Part shown: piece after piece, positions 1 through 10,374 of the stretch
Numbering within the stretch: the stretch's first letter is position 1
How the letters are laid out: each line of letters starts with the position of its first letter
Assembly (NCBI GenBank): GCA_900540685.1
Contig: UQGS01000017.1
Location: forward strand, 1 to 37,272
Length of the DNA: 37,272 bases
Reading direction: 5' to 3'
From: an uncultured Catenibacterium sp.
GTDB lineage: Bacteria > Bacillota_I > Bacilli_A > Erysipelotrichales > Coprobacillaceae
The notes under the pieces: model-generated
The model's input: the letters and a program-made list of their open reading frames with translations, nothing else
What the model was told of the DNA's origin: nothing
Databases searched by the model: none
Position numbers and translations under genes: made by a program

Positions 1-25
1 CCAAGATTCTCACCGCCTTTGTCAC

Positions 26-31
26 ATTATA
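26..31 (-). promoter_or_regulatory. possible -10 box for a gene left of the window
   Basis: On the minus strand a perfect TATAAT lies just past the purB terminator and points out of the left edge. No convincing -35 is present. A GGCGGTGAG stretch that could be a ribosome binding site follows at about positions 12-20. This is weak and rests on the -10 match alone. Nothing else is visible in positions 1-44. Confidence 0.3.
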
Positions 32-44
32 ACAAACCTATCTC

Positions 45-81
45 TAAAAATAAAGAAGACAACCCCAATATAGAGGTTGTC
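45..81 (-). terminator. terminator of the purine operon
   Basis: Read on the minus strand, GACAACC and GGTTGTC form a 7-bp stem around a loop of about 10 nt, followed by the T-rich run TTCTTTATTTTT. It lies 9 bases past the purB stop codon and is the natural end of the fhs-pur transcript. Confidence 0.85.
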
Positions 82-90
82 TCTTGATGA

Positions 91-1470
91 TTAAAGTTCG
101 ATATCACAAAGTTCTGAAGCTAAACCAATGTATGAAGAAGGTGTCATATCTAATAAAGTCTGACGATCTTCATCACTTAACTGTTCTAGGCTCTTTGCGA
201 ATGCCTGAATATCTTCCTGAGAAATATTCTTACCACGAGTTAAGGCCTTAAGTGTATCGTAAGCATCTGGTACACCATATTTTCTTAACATTGTCTGGAT
301 AGGTTCTGCAAGAACTTCCCATTTTTCATTTAAGTCTTTTGCAAGCTTTTCTTTGTTTACAACACACTTAGCTAAACCACCAGTTGTTTCAGAAATAGCC
401 TGTAAAGAATAACCGAAGCATAAGCCTAAATTACGCTGACTTGAAGAGTCTGATAAGTCTCTCTGCATTCTTGACTTAGGAAGCTTGTTAGATAATGCAA
501 CACATAGATTATTTGATAAATCAATGTTTGCTTCAGAGTTTTCAAAACGGATTGGGTTAACCTTATGAGGCATAGTTGAAGAACCAACTTCACCCTTAAC
601 AGGAATCTGTTTAAAGTATTCCATTGAGATATATAACCACATATCTACATCTAAGTCAGCCAATATATTATTGAAATGACGGATACCATCTAAGATATGA
701 CAAGTATAGTCATGAGATTCAATCTGAGTAGTTAATGGATTGAATGTAAGTCCTAAATAGTCTTCTACGAATTCCTTATTTAATGTAGGCCAATCTTCAT
801 TAGGGAAGGCTGTTAAGATTGCACTGTAGTTACCAGTTGCCCCATTGAATTTTGCTTTAATCTTGATATTTTCAACGTTTTCAATACTTGAAAAGAAACG
901 ATAAGCATAGACTTTGAATTCTTTACCAATAGTTGTAGGTGTAGCAGGCTGTCCATGAGTATGTGCAAGCATTGCATCATCCTTATGATCTACGGCTAAT
1001 TTATTAATCATTGAAGCAAATTCTTTAGCTGCAGGTAACCAAACATCCTTTAAGCCATGTTTAATCATACATGCATAAGATGTATTGTTGATATCTTCAG
1101 AAGTACATCCAATATGTACATAGCTTTCTAAATGTTCATAACCTAAAGCTTTAAGCTTTTCATCAATGAAATATTCTACTGCCTTCACATCATGTCTTGT
1201 AACAGATTCGATTTCTTTAATTCTCTTGAAAGAATCAAAGTTGAAATCCTTAGAAATCGCAAGAATATCATCTACCTTGTTAGGATCAACCTTGTCTAAA
1301 GTTTCTGTATGAAGGTGATCCAACTGGAACTTCAACCACTGGATTTCTACAAACACTCTATACTTAACAAGTGCATATTCACTGAAATAATCAGCTAACT
1401 GATCTTTAATCTTGCCATAACGTCCATCTAGAGGACAGAGTGTCATACTTTCAAATTCTAATTTATCCAT
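91..1470 (-). CDS. purB: adenylosuccinate lyase PurB (E. coli-type, long form)
   Basis: Cytosolic fumarase-superfamily lyase. It releases fumarate from SAICAR (giving AICAR for PurH) and from adenylosuccinate (giving AMP). The signature loop GSSTMPHKVNP is at residues 296-306 and the catalytic histidine motif HTHGQPATP at 170-178 (H172). At 459 residues, with the N-terminal PLDGRYG and the motifs TSEDINN and WEVLAEPIQT, it resembles the E. coli enzyme (456 residues) more than the shorter B. subtilis type (about 430). It is the last gene of the purine operon, starting 3 bases after the purL stop, with ribosome binding site AAGGAGAA. Function is certain; the subclass is judged by eye. Confidence 0.97.
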   Translation of the reverse strand: MDKLEFESMTLCPLDGRYGKIKDQLADYFSEYALVKYRVFVEIQWLKFQLDHLHTETLDKVDPNKVDDILAISKDFNFDSFKRIKEIESVTRHDVKAVEYFIDEKLKALGYEHLESYVHIGCTSEDINNTSYACMIKHGLKDVWLPAAKEFASMINKLAVDHKDDAMLAHTHGQPATPTTIGKEFKVYAYRFFSSIENVENIKIKAKFNGATGNYSAILTAFPNEDWPTLNKEFVEDYLGLTFNPLTTQIESHDYTCHILDGIRHFNNILADLDVDMWLYISMEYFKQIPVKGEVGSSTMPHKVNPIRFENSEANIDLSNNLCVALSNKLPKSRMQRDLSDSSSQRNLGLCFGYSLQAISETTGGLAKCVVNKEKLAKDLNEKWEVLAEPIQTMLRKYGVPDAYDTLKALTRGKNISQEDIQAFAKSLEQLSDEDRQTLLDMTPSSYIGLASELCDIEL

Positions 1471-1473
1471 TCG

Positions 1474-4400
1474 TTATTCTCCTTTAAAATACTTCACGCC
1501 GGCTTCAAATAACTTCTGATCCATTTCACCGTAGATGTTAAGGTCTCTGTTTTCACCCTGACGTTCAGAATGACCCATCTTACCTAATACTCTACCATCT
1601 TCAGAAACGATACCTTCGATACCATACATAGAACCATTAGGGTTATATGGAGATTCCATAGTCACATTTCCATTTGGATCAACATACTGGAATGCTACCT
1701 GACCATTATCAATTAACTGATCAAGTACTTCCTGAGGTGCAACGAAACGTCCTTCACCATGAGAAATAGGGATAATATGTTCATCACCTAACTCTACATT
1801 AGCAAGCCATGGAGACTTCACGCTAGATACTCTTGTAGTCACCATCTGAGATAAGTGGCGTCCAATTGTATTGAATGTAAGAGTAGGATCATCTTTACTC
1901 ATATCCTTAATATGTCCATGAGGAAGTAAACCAAGTTTTACTAATGCCTGGAATCCATTACAGATACCAATCATTAAGCCTTCACGATTGTCTAATAAAT
2001 CATCGATTGCAGCCTTTAATCTTGGATTACGTAATACAGTTGCAATGAACTTACCTGAACCTTCAGGTTCATCACCAGCTGAGAAACCACCTGGTAGCAT
2101 CATGATCTGTGCATTGTGGATTGCTTCTTCTAATTCATCAACAGACTTCTTAATATCTTCTTCTGTCTTATTTCTAATAAGAACAAGCTGAACCTTTGCA
2201 CCTGCTTTTTCAAATGCACGTTTAGAATCAAATTCACAGTTAGTTCCTGGGAATACAGGGATAACTACGTTAACTTCATCATACTTCTTAGAAGCAAACA
2301 TCTTGCCTCTTTCATTACAGTCACCAGTACGTACTTCTGTAGTAGGTGCTTTTGCTGTAGTAGGATATACAGATTCTAATGGTGCACTATTCATTTCATA
2401 TGCATCATCAAGTGTCACTTTCTCACCTTTATATGATACAGCCTTTTCTTCATTTGTAGAAGCAATAATACGAACATTTTCATATCCTGCAACAACTTCT
2501 GCATTGTCTACTTCTACAATGATATGTCCAAAGTTCTTTTCAACTAAGTCATTAAGTGTTAAAGCATCATCAAATGCTACACCAATTTCATTACCAAATG
2601 CCATCTTATAAACAGCTTCAACTAAACCACCGTCTTTAACTGTATAAGCTGAATAAGCCTTTCCAGACTGAATTAAAGCTTCTACAGCATCAAACTGTTT
2701 TCTTAAAGCTTCGAAATCAAATACATGGAATTCATCCTTAGGAAGCATGAATTCTACTAATACATGTCCTGCTTCTTTTAATTCAGGAGTGATGACTTTA
2801 TGTACATCTCCACCAGTAATCGCAAATGATACTAAAGTTGGAGGAACATCTAAGTCTTCAAATGAACCTGACATAGAATCCTTACCACCAATTGAAGGTA
2901 ATAATAATTCTTCCTGGGCACGATAAGCACCTAGTAATGCACTAAATGGTTTACCCCATCTCTTAGGATCATTTAATAACTTTTCAAAGAATTCCTGGAA
3001 TGAGAAACGGATTGTATGCCATGTACCACCCATTGCAATGATCTTTGCAACAGATTCTACAACTGCATTGATTGCACCATGATATGGTGACCATTCAGAA
3101 ATAAGTGGGCTATAGCCATAACTCATTAATGAACATGTAGTTGTTTCTTTTCCTAATACAGGAATTAATGCAGCCATACCTTCAGTTTCTGTACGATATG
3201 TCTTACCACCAAATGGTGAAAGAACAGTACCATTACCGATAGAAGAGTCAAAACGTTCTACTAAGCCCTTCTGAGAAGCTGTAGATAAACGAGATAATAC
3301 TTCTTTAGTTGTTTCAGTGAAGTTTTCTTTTGCTTCTGGGTTGAATGGTGCGTTATCAAAATCAGGTAATTCTACATGGATATCCTGATAACGTTTAGCA
3401 CCTGCTTCATCTAAGAAGTCTCTAGAGATATCTACAATAGTATCTCCCATATATTTCATAGTTAAACGGTTCTTATCTGTAACTGTAGCGACCTGTACAA
3501 CTTCAAGGTTTTCATCATGAGCCGCCTGGATACAGAAGTCTTTATCACATTCATTGATGACAATAGCCATACGTTCCTGTGATTCACTGATTGCAAGTTC
3601 AGTACCATTTAAACCTTCATATTTCTTTAATACTGCATCTAAGTTGATATCAAGACCAGGTGCTAATTCACCAACTGCAACGCTGACACCTCCAGCACCA
3701 AAGTCATTACATCTTACAATCTTCTTAGAGAATTCTTTATTTCTAAATAATCTCTGAATCTTTCTTTCTTCAACTGGGTTACCTTTCTGTACTTCAGCAC
3801 CAGCCGTTTCAGTTGTCTTTAATTCATGCTTCTTAGAAGAACCAGTCGCACCACCAATACCATCACGACCAGTACGTCCACCAATTAATAAGACAATCTG
3901 TCCATTTTCAGGAATTAATCTCTTAACCTGTTCTTCTGGAGCCGCTGCAACAACAGCACCTAATTCCATTCTCTTAGCAACATAACCCTGATCATATACT
4001 TCATGTACAAAACCAGTTGTTAAACCAATCTGGTTACCATAAGAAGAGAAACCATGAGCTGCTTCTTCACAGATCTTTCTCTGTGGTAATTTACCAGGAA
4101 GTGTATCTTCTAGTTTCTGACGAGGATCACCTGCACCAGTAATACGCATTGACTGGTAAACATAAGCACGACCTGATAATGGGTCACGGATTGCACCACC
4201 TAAACATGTAGCGGCACCACCAAACGGTTCGATTTCAGTTGGATGGTTATGTGTTTCATTCTTGAACATTAATAACCAGTCTTCATCACCATCAGTTGTA
4301 TGAACCTTTAAACGAACTGAGCAGGCATTGATTTCTTCAGATACTTCCATATCATCCAAATAGCCACGCTTTCTAAGTTCTTTCATAGAAATAGTTGCAA

Positions 4401-5229
4401 GATCCATTAAAGTAAGTGGTCTCTTTGTATCTACACCATAAACAACATGACGGCTTGCTTTATACTTTTCTACATCTTTTTCTAAGATTTCTTTAAATGC
4501 ACCACTTGCGATATCAATATCAGTAATAACTGTCGCAAATGTAGTATGACGACAATGGTCAGACCAGTAAGTATCTAATACTCTGATTTCAGTTTCTGTA
4601 GGATCTCTCTTTTCTACATCTCTGAAATAGTTCTGAGTGACTTTTAAGTCATCGAAGTTCATTGCAAGACTCATCTTTTCAAGTAATGCTTCAACTTCTT
4701 CATCAGTGAAACCAATGAATCCTTCAATTACAGGAACCTTCTTGATTTCAACAACTGCATCATTTAAATCTGCTGGCTTTTCTAAAGAAGCTTCTCTAGA
4801 ATCAACAGGGTTAATTAAATAATGTTTAATTGCTGGTAATTCATCACTAAAAATACCTTCAATTACAATAAGCTTTGCACATTTAACCTTAACGCCTTTT
4901 TCACCAGTTAATAACTGGAAGCACTGTTCACAGGCATCAGCTCTAGCATCATACTGTCCTGGAAGATATTCAATCGCAAAACTTACTGCTCCTTCTGGAA
5001 GTGCAAATTCTTCACGATATACTTCATCTACCATTGGCTCAGAAAGAATAGTAGGAATACCTTCTTCTAATACTTCTTCAGTAATACCCTGAAGATCATA
5101 ACGGTTGACAACTGTTAAGTTAGAAATGTCAGTTAAACCAAGTCTTGTCATCAAATCATGTTTGATAGAGTCTGCTTCAACCGCATTTTCTTTTCTTTTT
5201 TCTACATAAACGCGATAAACTTTAGCCAT
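1474..5229 (-). CDS. purL: phosphoribosylformylglycinamidine synthase, single-chain PurL
   Basis: Converts FGAR, glutamine and ATP to FGAM. One 1251-residue chain holds the parts that Bacillus splits into PurS, PurL and PurQ: an N-terminal PurS-like region (about 1-170), two AIRS-type synthase halves (motifs SDHCRHTTF and NETHNHPTEIEPFGG in the first, IGGKDSMSGSF in the second), and a C-terminal glutaminase from about residue 990. In the glutaminase the nucleophile is C1090 (GICNGFQALV), with H1220 and E1222 (MGHSER) completing the triad. The length fits the clade-II large PurL of clostridia and streptococci, so no separate purS or purQ is expected. Ribosome binding site AGGAGG; 9 bases after purD. 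Confidence 0.97.
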   Translation of the reverse strand: MAKVYRVYVEKRKENAVEADSIKHDLMTRLGLTDISNLTVVNRYDLQGITEEVLEEGIPTILSEPMVDEVYREEFALPEGAVSFAIEYLPGQYDARADACEQCFQLLTGEKGVKVKCAKLIVIEGIFSDELPAIKHYLINPVDSREASLEKPADLNDAVVEIKKVPVIEGFIGFTDEEVEALLEKMSLAMNFDDLKVTQNYFRDVEKRDPTETEIRVLDTYWSDHCRHTTFATVITDIDIASGAFKEILEKDVEKYKASRHVVYGVDTKRPLTLMDLATISMKELRKRGYLDDMEVSEEINACSVRLKVHTTDGDEDWLLMFKNETHNHPTEIEPFGGAATCLGGAIRDPLSGRAYVYQSMRITGAGDPRQKLEDTLPGKLPQRKICEEAAHGFSSYGNQIGLTTGFVHEVYDQGYVAKRMELGAVVAAAPEEQVKRLIPENGQIVLLIGGRTGRDGIGGATGSSKKHELKTTETAGAEVQKGNPVEERKIQRLFRNKEFSKKIVRCNDFGAGGVSVAVGELAPGLDINLDAVLKKYEGLNGTELAISESQERMAIVINECDKDFCIQAAHDENLEVVQVATVTDKNRLTMKYMGDTIVDISRDFLDEAGAKRYQDIHVELPDFDNAPFNPEAKENFTETTKEVLSRLSTASQKGLVERFDSSIGNGTVLSPFGGKTYRTETEGMAALIPVLGKETTTCSLMSYGYSPLISEWSPYHGAINAVVESVAKIIAMGGTWHTIRFSFQEFFEKLLNDPKRWGKPFSALLGAYRAQEELLLPSIGGKDSMSGSFEDLDVPPTLVSFAITGGDVHKVITPELKEAGHVLVEFMLPKDEFHVFDFEALRKQFDAVEALIQSGKAYSAYTVKDGGLVEAVYKMAFGNEIGVAFDDALTLNDLVEKNFGHIIVEVDNAEVVAGYENVRIIASTNEEKAVSYKGEKVTLDDAYEMNSAPLESVYPTTAKAPTTEVRTGDCNERGKMFASKKYDEVNVVIPVFPGTNCEFDSKRAFEKAGAKVQLVLIRNKTEEDIKKSVDELEEAIHNAQIMMLPGGFSAGDEPEGSGKFIATVLRNPRLKAAIDDLLDNREGLMIGICNGFQALVKLGLLPHGHIKDMSKDDPTLTFNTIGRHLSQMVTTRVSSVKSPWLANVELGDEHIIPISHGEGRFVAPQEVLDQLIDNGQVAFQYVDPNGNVTMESPYNPNGSMYGIEGIVSEDGRVLGKMGHSERQGENRDLNIYGEMDQKLFEAGVKYFKGE

Positions 5230-5238
5230 GTTATCCTC

Positions 5239-6489
5239 CTAATGTAAGCCAATATCTTTACGCATATACATGCCATCAAAATGAATGTTTTCAATTGCAT
5301 CATAGACTTTCTTTCTTGTTTCTTCAAGATCATGTCCCAATGCACAAACATTTAATACACGTCCACCATTTGTGACGATTTCATTGTTTTCATTACGTTT
5401 AGTACCTGCATGGAAGACAACGATATCTTCTGGAAGATGATCTAAACCAGTAATGACTTTACCCTTTTCATAAGATCCAGGATAGCCTCCACTTGCAAGA
5501 ACAACACATGTTGCCTGTTCATCTTTCCACTTAACATCTACATCTTTTAATGTATTTGTAGCACATCCATACATTACTTCATATAAATCACTTTCAAGTC
5601 TCATTAAGATAACCTGAGTTTCAGGATCACCAAAACGGACATTGAATTCTAATACCTTTACATCCTGATCCTTGATCATTAATCCAATAAAGACAACCCC
5701 ACGATAATCCATATGATCTTCATGTAAGCCTTTCATGAATGGGTCAAGAATCTTTTCTTTGAAAGTCCCTTCCATACCTTCTGGTAAGAATGGGTTAGGT
5801 GATACAGTTCCCATACCACCAGTATTTGGACCTTCATTATTATCATAAATCTGTTTATGGTCTTTTGCAGATACCATAGGTACGATTGTATCATGGTCTA
5901 CAAAGCATAATAGAGAGCATTCAAAGCCAGTTAAGAATTCTTCTAAAACAACCTTCTTACCAGCATCACCAAAAGCACTGCCATCAAGCATGACTTTAAG
6001 TTCTTCTTTAGCCTGTTCTTTAGTTTCACAGATGACTACACCCTTACCTGCTGCAAGACCATCAGCCTTAACAACAACAGGAAGATCAAAAGCATCTAAT
6101 GCTTTAACAGCTGATTCATAATCAGTCACTTCTTCATACTTTGCAGTAGGAATATTGTGCTTTTTCATGAAATCCTTAGAGAAGGCTTTAGAACCTTCAA
6201 GAATAGCTGATTCTTTTCTAGGACCAAATACTTTGTGACCTCTTTCTTCAAGATAATCAGCAAGTCCCATACATAATGGTACTTCAGGACCAATAACAGT
6301 TAAATCAATACCCTTTTCTTCAACAGTCTTTAAGATAAAAGGCATATCTTCTACACTACCTGGAATACATACAGCATCCATACCAGGATTACCAGGAATA
6401 GCATATAATTCAGTAACATGTTTACTCTGTTTTAATTTCCAGGCAATTGCATGTTCTCTTCCACCACTTCCAATAACAAGAACCTTCAT
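5239..6489 (-). CDS. purD: phosphoribosylamine-glycine ligase (GAR synthetase) PurD
   Basis: ATP-grasp ligase joining glycine to phosphoribosylamine to make GAR. The N-terminal nucleotide-fold motif VLVIGSGGREHA (residues 3-14), the ATP-grasp core with KADGLAAGKGV, the NTGGMGT loop, and the metal-binding segment EFNVRFGDPE are all present. Its 416 residues match the usual length. It sits 11 bases after purH with a strong AAGGAGG site. Its substrate comes from PurF, which is not encoded in this window. Confidence 0.97.
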   Translation of the reverse strand: MKVLVIGSGGREHAIAWKLKQSKHVTELYAIPGNPGMDAVCIPGSVEDMPFILKTVEEKGIDLTVIGPEVPLCMGLADYLEERGHKVFGPRKESAILEGSKAFSKDFMKKHNIPTAKYEEVTDYESAVKALDAFDLPVVVKADGLAAGKGVVICETKEQAKEELKVMLDGSAFGDAGKKVVLEEFLTGFECSLLCFVDHDTIVPMVSAKDHKQIYDNNEGPNTGGMGTVSPNPFLPEGMEGTFKEKILDPFMKGLHEDHMDYRGVVFIGLMIKDQDVKVLEFNVRFGDPETQVILMRLESDLYEVMYGCATNTLKDVDVKWKDEQATCVVLASGGYPGSYEKGKVITGLDHLPEDIVVFHAGTKRNENNEIVTNGGRVLNVCALGHDLEETRKKVYDAIENIHFDGMYMRKDIGLH

Positions 6490-6500
6490 ATAACGCCTCC

Positions 6501-8024
6501 TTAGTGTCTAAAATGTCTATAACCATTGAATACCATTGTCATATCATGTTCATCACAATAGTCAATAGATTCCTGATCACGAACTGATCCACCAGGCTGT
6601 ACAATAGCCTTAATACCTGCTTCATCAGCCACCTGTGCACAATCACTAAATGGGAAGAATGCATCACTTGCTAATACAGCACCATGGAAATCCTTATCAG
6701 GATTATTATGAATTGCATTTTCTAATGCCCAGATACGTGAAGTCTGTCCTCCACCAACAGCTAAAGTACATCCGTCTTTCACTAGTACAATTGCATTAGA
6801 CTTAACATATTTAACAACCTTTAAACCAAATTCCATATCAGATAATTCAGCTTCTGTTGGCTGCTTTTTAGTCACTACTTTCATTTCATCAATAAGCTTA
6901 GTATTTAATTCCTGAACAAGTGCTTTACCTTCAAGATACTTAATGTCATACTTAGCATCACGTGCATCAAGATTCTTAAGCTTTAATAAACGTAAGTTCT
7001 TCTTCTTTTCTAATACTTCTAAAGCATCATCATCAAAATCAGGTGCTGCAATGATTTCTAAGAAAGTCTTCTTCATTTCTAAAGCAGTTTCTTTATCAAT
7101 CTTATAGTTTACAGCAATGATTCCACCAAAGATAGAAGTTGGATCACCTTCATAAGCACGCTTATAAGATTCATAACCAGTCTTACCAATAGCCACTCCA
7201 CAAGGAGTTGAATGCTTAATTGCAACAGTGACTAACTGATCACCAAATTCTCTTACGCAAGCAACTGCACCATATAAGTCGTTTACATTGTTGAAAGAAA
7301 TTTCTTTACCATGTAACTGTTCATAATCTAATAAAGAATGCTGAACATATGGATCAACGTAGGCATTTGCACTCTGCTGAGAGTTTTCACCATAACGCAA
7401 GTGATCTGTCTTCTTTAATGAAATATTTAAAATATCAGGGAATTCATCATGTACCTGATCAGCGAAATAACGAGAAATCATTGCATCATAGCTGCCTGTT
7501 AAGCTATAAGCCTTATAAGCAAGATTCATTCTGAATTCAAAATCAGTCTTGTCTTCTCTAATAGCTTCTAATACAGCATCATAATCTTTTGGATCAGTAA
7601 CAATCAATACATCCTTGAAGTTCTTAGCAGCAGAACGAATCATTGATGGTCCACCGATATCAATGTTTTCAATCATTTCAGCCATTGGCTTACCAGCCTT
7701 AAGCGCTTTTTCAAACTCATAGAGATTACAACAAACAAGATCAATAGGTGTAATACCCATTTCTTCTACAGTCTTGACATGTTCTTCTACATCTCTTCTA
7801 AATAGAATACCACCATGTACTTTTGGATGAAGTGTCTTAACTCTTCCATCAAGAATTTCAGGGAAACCTGTCACATCATCGATTTCAATAGCTTTTACAC
7901 CTGCTTCTAATAGTTTCTTATATGTTCCACCAGTAGAAACAACTTCAAATCCTAATTCTTCAAGACCTTTCGCAAATTCAACAATACCTTCTTTATTTGT
8001 AACTGATACTAACGCTCTTTTCAA
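6501..8024 (-). CDS. purH: bifunctional AICAR transformylase/IMP cyclohydrolase PurH
   Basis: Performs the last two steps to IMP: formyl transfer from 10-formyl-THF to AICAR, then ring closure. The N-terminal MGS-like cyclohydrolase domain (about 1-190) carries SVTNKEGI and STGGTYKKL. The C-terminal transformylase domain holds the catalytic K270-H271 pair in KHSTPCGVAIG and the SFNNVNDLYGA motif. 507 residues is normal. The start codon overlaps the purN stop by 4 bases (ATGA), implying translational coupling. As a 10-formyl-THF user it is a logical target of the ZTP riboswitch upstream. Confidence 0.97.
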   Translation of the reverse strand: MKRALVSVTNKEGIVEFAKGLEELGFEVVSTGGTYKKLLEAGVKAIEIDDVTGFPEILDGRVKTLHPKVHGGILFRRDVEEHVKTVEEMGITPIDLVCCNLYEFEKALKAGKPMAEMIENIDIGGPSMIRSAAKNFKDVLIVTDPKDYDAVLEAIREDKTDFEFRMNLAYKAYSLTGSYDAMISRYFADQVHDEFPDILNISLKKTDHLRYGENSQQSANAYVDPYVQHSLLDYEQLHGKEISFNNVNDLYGAVACVREFGDQLVTVAIKHSTPCGVAIGKTGYESYKRAYEGDPTSIFGGIIAVNYKIDKETALEMKKTFLEIIAAPDFDDDALEVLEKKKNLRLLKLKNLDARDAKYDIKYLEGKALVQELNTKLIDEMKVVTKKQPTEAELSDMEFGLKVVKYVKSNAIVLVKDGCTLAVGGGQTSRIWALENAIHNNPDKDFHGAVLASDAFFPFSDCAQVADEAGIKAIVQPGGSVRDQESIDYCDEHDMTMVFNGYRHFRH

Positions 8025-8611
8025 CTGATCTTCACCCTTTCATTTTCTACAGAAACACGTCCTTCACAATATAAAGCAACAGCTTCTGGTAAGATTTCAT
8101 GTTCGATTTCTAAGACACGTGCCTGAATATCTTCAGGAGTCTCTAAATCTGAAATATCAACCGCTCTTTGTAAGATGATTGGCCCACCATCCACTTCTCC
8201 AGTAACAAAATGAACAGTTGCACCTGACACCTTTACACCTCTTTTAAACACAGCTTCATGGACATGCATTCCATAGAATCCAGGACCACAGAAAGATGGA
8301 ATAAGTGAGGGATGAATATTAATAATACGATTCTTATATTGTGCAAGAAGCTTGTCTCCAACAATAGCAAGATAACCTGCTAATACAACAACATCAATCT
8401 TTTCTTCTTCAAATCTCTTTAAGATCTCATCTTCATCCTTGATCCATTCTGCCTGAATACCATGAAGACGGGCTCTTTCTAAACCGTAAGCCTTCTTACG
8501 GTTAGAAATAACCAGACGGATCTGTCCATTGATTTTTCCGGCTTCACACGCATCGATGATGGACTGAAGATCAGTTCCACCACCAGATACGCATACAGCT
8601 ATGTTTAGCAT
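8021..8611 (-). CDS. purN: GAR transformylase PurN
   Basis: Transfers the formyl group of 10-formyl-THF to GAR. The catalytic triad of the family is visible: N98 and H100 in INIHPSLIPSF, and D141 in GEVDGGPI; H134 lies in the conserved GATVHFV segment. The phosphate-binding VSGGGTDLQ lies at the N-terminus. At 196 residues it is the usual size. It overlaps purM by 7 bases (ATGCTAA) and purH by 4, so purM, purN and purH are likely translationally coupled. Confidence 0.96.
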   Translation of the reverse strand: MLNIAVCVSGGGTDLQSIIDACEAGKINGQIRLVISNRKKAYGLERARLHGIQAEWIKDEDEILKRFEEEKIDVVVLAGYLAIVGDKLLAQYKNRIINIHPSLIPSFCGPGFYGMHVHEAVFKRGVKVSGATVHFVTGEVDGGPIILQRAVDISDLETPEDIQARVLEIEHEILPEAVALYCEGRVSVENERVKIS

Positions 8612-9630
8612 AATTCTGCTCCCTTTTCACCTTCAGCAATATAACCTACTTCATAGCTTTCATAGCCAGCAGCATTAATTGCTTCGATAGTCTTTTCAAC
8701 ATCTGCAGGATCAACAGCAAGAACCATACCTAATCCCATGTTGAATGTGTTGTACATCATCTTTTCTTCAACGTTTCCTGCTTTTGCGATTAAGCCAAAG
8801 ATAGGAGGTACTTTATAGCTGTCCTTCTTAACAACAGCCTTTACACCATCAGGTAACATTCTAGGAAGGTTTTCATAGAATCCTCCACCAGTAATATGGC
8901 TACATCCCTTAACCTTGATACCAGCATTCTTTACGCTCTTTAATGCTTTTACATAAATCTTAGTAGGCGCAATTAATGCTTCACCTAAAGTAGTACCTAA
9001 TTCATCATAATAAGTATCTAAAGATTCTTTAGTCATTTCAAATACGCTACGTACTAAAGAGAATCCATTACTATGTACACCAGTAGATGCAATACCAACT
9101 AAGGCATCACCAGGCTTGATTGTAGAACCATCAATAATATCTTTTTTATCTACAACACCTACTGCAAAACCAGCTAAATCATAATCATCAACAGGCATTA
9201 AACCTGGATGTTCTGCAGTTTCACCACCAACAAGGGCACATTCAGACTGAATACATCCTTCAGCAACACCCTTAACGATAGTCGCAATCTTTTCAGGATA
9301 GTTCTTACCACATGCAATGTAATCAAGGAAGAATAGAGGTTCTCCACCTGAACAAGCAATATCATTCACACACATTGCGACTGCATCAATACCAATTGTA
9401 TCGTGTTTATCCATTACAAAAGCAAGTTTTACCTTTGTACCACAGCCATCAGTACCAGATAAAAGAACTGGTTCTTCCATATCCTTGATCTTGCTTAAAT
9501 CAAAAGCACCAGCAAAACCACCAATACCACCAAGTACTTCTGGTCTCATAGTAGCCTTAACATGCTTCTTCATTAATTCTACTGACTTATAACCTGCTTC
9601 AATATCTACTCCAGCTTTTTTATAATCCAT
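8605..9630 (-). CDS. purM: AIR synthetase PurM
   Basis: ATP-dependent cyclisation of FGAM to AIR. It is a standard 341-residue AIRS-family protein: the N-terminal DYKKAGVDIEAG segment, the glycine-rich GIGGFAGAF, the SGTDGCGTKVKLA motif, and the GETAEHPG loop are conserved. The ribosome binding site AAGGATG is 7 bases from the ATG. It lies 21 bases after purC. In many Firmicute operons purF is encoded just before purM; here that position is taken by purC. Confidence 0.97.
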   Translation of the reverse strand: MDYKKAGVDIEAGYKSVELMKKHVKATMRPEVLGGIGGFAGAFDLSKIKDMEEPVLLSGTDGCGTKVKLAFVMDKHDTIGIDAVAMCVNDIACSGGEPLFFLDYIACGKNYPEKIATIVKGVAEGCIQSECALVGGETAEHPGLMPVDDYDLAGFAVGVVDKKDIIDGSTIKPGDALVGIASTGVHSNGFSLVRSVFEMTKESLDTYYDELGTTLGEALIAPTKIYVKALKSVKNAGIKVKGCSHITGGGFYENLPRMLPDGVKAVVKKDSYKVPPIFGLIAKAGNVEEKMMYNTFNMGLGMVLAVDPADVEKTIEAINAAGYESYEVGYIAEGEKGAELC

Positions 9631-9651
9631 GTTTCTTCATCCTTTTATCTA

Positions 9652-10359
9652 TTATTTTTCCATTCTTGCAAGAACTGCTTTATAAGTTTCGATTAAATCT
9701 CCAATATCCTGTCTGAATACGTCTTTGTCATACTTCTTGTTAGTATCTACATCCCATAAACGGCAAGAATCTGGTGAGATTTCATCAGCTAATACGATTT
9801 CGCCATCTTTAGTTTTACCAAATTCGATTTTGAAATCTACAAGCTTTAAGTTTAATCTTAAGAAGAAAGCCTTAAGTAATTCGTTGATCTTTAATGTTTC
9901 AGATTTAATAGTGTTATATTCATCTCTAGTGCAAAGACCTAAAGCAACAGCATGGTCTTCATTGATTAATGGATCACCATATTCGTCATTCTTATAACTA
10001 ATTTCAAAAATTGGTTCTTCTAAAACAACACCTTCCTTAGCACCAAGTCTCTTACAGAAAGAACCTGTTGTAATATTACGTACAATAACTTCTAGTGGGA
10101 AGATTTCTACTTTCTTAACTAAATCATCAGTATCATTTAACTTTTCAATCATATGAGTCTTGATACCAGCTTCTTCTAACATATCAAAGATAATACCTGA
10201 AATAGTGTGGTTTAATACACCCTTGCCAGCAAACTGATCATGTTTTACACCATTACCTGCAGTTGCATCATCTTTATAATGCATTAAGATAACATCTTCG
10301 TTATCAGTTGCAAAAATTTCCTTAGCTTTTCCTTCGTACATTAATTCTTTCTTTTCCAT
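9652..10359 (-). CDS. purC: SAICAR synthetase PurC
   Basis: ATP-dependent condensation of CAIR with aspartate to give SAICAR. The 235-residue protein shows the family motifs YEGKAKEIF near the N-terminus, RNITTGSFCKR, and the C-terminal ADEISPDSCRLWD. It lies 15 bases downstream of purE, which makes its substrate. Ribosome binding site AGAGGAG. Confidence 0.97.
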   Translation of the reverse strand: MEKKELMYEGKAKEIFATDNEDVILMHYKDDATAGNGVKHDQFAGKGVLNHTISGIIFDMLEEAGIKTHMIEKLNDTDDLVKKVEIFPLEVIVRNITTGSFCKRLGAKEGVVLEEPIFEISYKNDEYGDPLINEDHAVALGLCTRDEYNTIKSETLKINELLKAFFLRLNLKLVDFKIEFGKTKDGEIVLADEISPDSCRLWDVDTNKKYDKDVFRQDIGDLIETYKAVLARMEK

Positions 10360-10374
10360 TGTTGTTTTCTCCTC

